Source: CAZKWG01 sp964615375 (GTDB lineage Bacteria; Myxococcota_A; UBA796; CAZKWG01). Taken from it: a stretch of DNA of 58,779 nt. Below, piece after piece: positions 58,206 to 58,779 of the stretch. How positions within the stretch are numbered: the stretch's first letter is position 1; the number at the start of each line of letters is the position of its first letter. Below the pieces are notes generated by a model. It saw only the letters and a list, made by a program, of their open reading frames with translations. It was not told where the DNA came from and searched no databases. The position numbers and the translations under genes are program-made. Location of the stretch: NCBI GenBank assembly GCA_964615375.1, contig CAZTOW010000057.1:1-58779 (forward strand). Direction: 5' to 3'.

Positions 58206-58779
58206 GTGCGACGCGGCGTCGACGGGCTCGCGCTGGCGGAGGATGAGCACGGCGCCTTCGTGGGGCACGTCGAGGTGGAGACCGACGCGCGGGTCGCGGA
58301 GCTGGGCGCGCGGGTCTGGCTCTACGGCGCGCTGATCCACGCGAACACGGGCCTGCCGGTCCGCTCGGCCGTGATCCTGCTGGAGCCGTGCCGGGAGCTC
58401 TCCGAGGTCTTCGAGCTCCGCCATGGGCCGGAGACCCTCGGGCTCTACCGCTTCCGCGTCCTGCGCCTCCACGAGATCCCGGCGGACACGCTGGCCGGGG
58501 ACGTAGACCTCGCGGTGCTCGCTCCCTTGGGGAGCTCGCCTTCGCTCGCCACGATGGAGCGGGCGAGGCGGACAATCCTGCAGCAGGTCAGCGCACCCCA
58601 GCGCCACGACCTCCTCGCTGCGCTATATATCGTAGGAGGGCGGCGCTTCGACCACGCCACCCTCCTGCGCCTGTTCTCCCGGGAGGAGCTCATGCAGTCC
58701 GACACCTGGCAGGCCATCTACGAAGAGGGCATCGAGAAGGGCATCGAGAAGGGCATCGAGAAGGGCATCGAGAAGGGCA
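58206..58779 (+). CDS. Rpn/PD-(D/E)XK-nuclease-like protein, runs off the window
   Basis: The open frame from GTG 58206 continues past the window end, about 190 codons seen. It reads VDGLALAEDEHGAFVGHVEV and then ETDARVAELGARVWLYGALI, the Asp ... Glu-x-Glu pattern of Rpn/DUF4351-type nucleases, followed by RSAVILLEPCREL, LYRFRVLRLHEIPAD and a helical part (RHDLLAALYIVGGRRF). It ends in GIEK repeats, a tail typical of that family. The usual 40-60 residues before the first acidic motif are missing and there is no ribosome site, so either the start lies upstream in a non-obvious frame or the 5' end has been lost. Related to transposase-associated nucleases. Confidence 0.65.
   Translation, partial: MRRGVDGLALAEDEHGAFVGHVEVETDARVAELGARVWLYGALIHANTGLPVRSAVILLEPCRELSEVFELRHGPETLGLYRFRVLRLHEIPADTLAGDVDLAVLAPLGSSPSLATMERARRTILQQVSAPQRHDLLAALYIVGGRRFDHATLLRLFSREELMQSDTWQAIYEEGIEKGIEKGIEKGIEKG
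58728..58779 (+). repeat. 12-bp tandem repeat encoding GIEK
   Basis: GGCATCGAGAAG occurs four times in a row (58728-58775) and continues beyond the window. It encodes (Gly-Ile-Glu-Lys)n within the nuclease-like gene. Whole-codon units can change number without shifting the frame. Confidence 0.9.

Overview
The window is strongly GC-rich DNA, by eye near 70 percent, densely coding on both strands, with ATGA/GTGA/TGATG gene overlaps, many GTG and TTG starts and good GGAGG-type ribosome sites. The gene content points to a member of the Myxococcota or a close deltaproteobacterial relative. The evidence is a MXAN_6640-like metalloprotease with a MYXO-CTERM-like tail, an AgmX/PglI-type tail protein, many short-signal lipoproteins, a Hanks-type kinase, a PP2C phosphatase fused to a cyclic-nucleotide-binding domain, and Asp/Glu/Thr/Gly-rich linkers. 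I see no rRNA, tRNA, CRISPR array or recognisable transposase, and no gene-free stretch longer than 300 bases.

Layout. 1-266 holds a structured inverted repeat and a two-unit 36-bp tandem repeat. 267-5689 (minus) carries a secreted two-repeat protein and a tightly overlapping cassette of type III polyketide synthase, acyl carrier protein, fatty acyl-AMP ligase, FAD oxidoreductase and a tail protein; this is probably a phenolic-lipid or pyrone pathway. 5838-7331 is a lone ComEC-like metallo-beta-lactamase-fold protein. 7353-9780 (minus) is an unusual cassette of a LAS/MepA-like peptidase, a calpain-like protease and a small protein. 9865-11913 is a TetR-P450 unit with visible operators. 12006-17804 has lipoproteins, an enoyl-CoA hydratase, GlpD and a Uma2 protein. 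17824-21405 has an RCK-type channel with an atypical filter, opposite a GMC oxidoreductase. 21441-31534 is envelope-rich: four lipoproteins, a FadL-type porin, a cyclase-STAND-TPR regulator and a secernin-type hydrolase.

31596-37047 (minus) is mostly housekeeping (TIGR01777 protein, sulfite-oxidase-like protein, Ndk, Fur-box-controlled Bfd/Bfr) interrupted by an AAA ATPase plus TOPRIM-like pair that resembles a two-gene defence module. 37055-43127 contains a Ser/Thr kinase, a GH92 mannosidase-like lipoprotein with two coupled membrane partners, and a DUF423 protein. 43326-51446 holds a DUF2325-like protein, then an exopolysaccharide locus: glycosyltransferase, membrane phosphodiesterase, SLBB export protein, O-antigen ligase and sulfotransferase. 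51468-58022 has a transglutaminase-like protein, the PP2C-CNB protein, LepB, a Nudix hydrolase, a TPR protein and the metalloprotease. The window ends inside an Rpn-like nuclease gene with GIEK repeats, preceded by two strong hairpins.

The most interesting items are the two-peptidase cassette, the FAAL-ACP-type III PKS cassette, the AAA/TOPRIM pair, the filter-less channel, and the hairpins that incorporate both stop codons at convergent gene ends. Functions are read from motifs by eye; no database search was possible.
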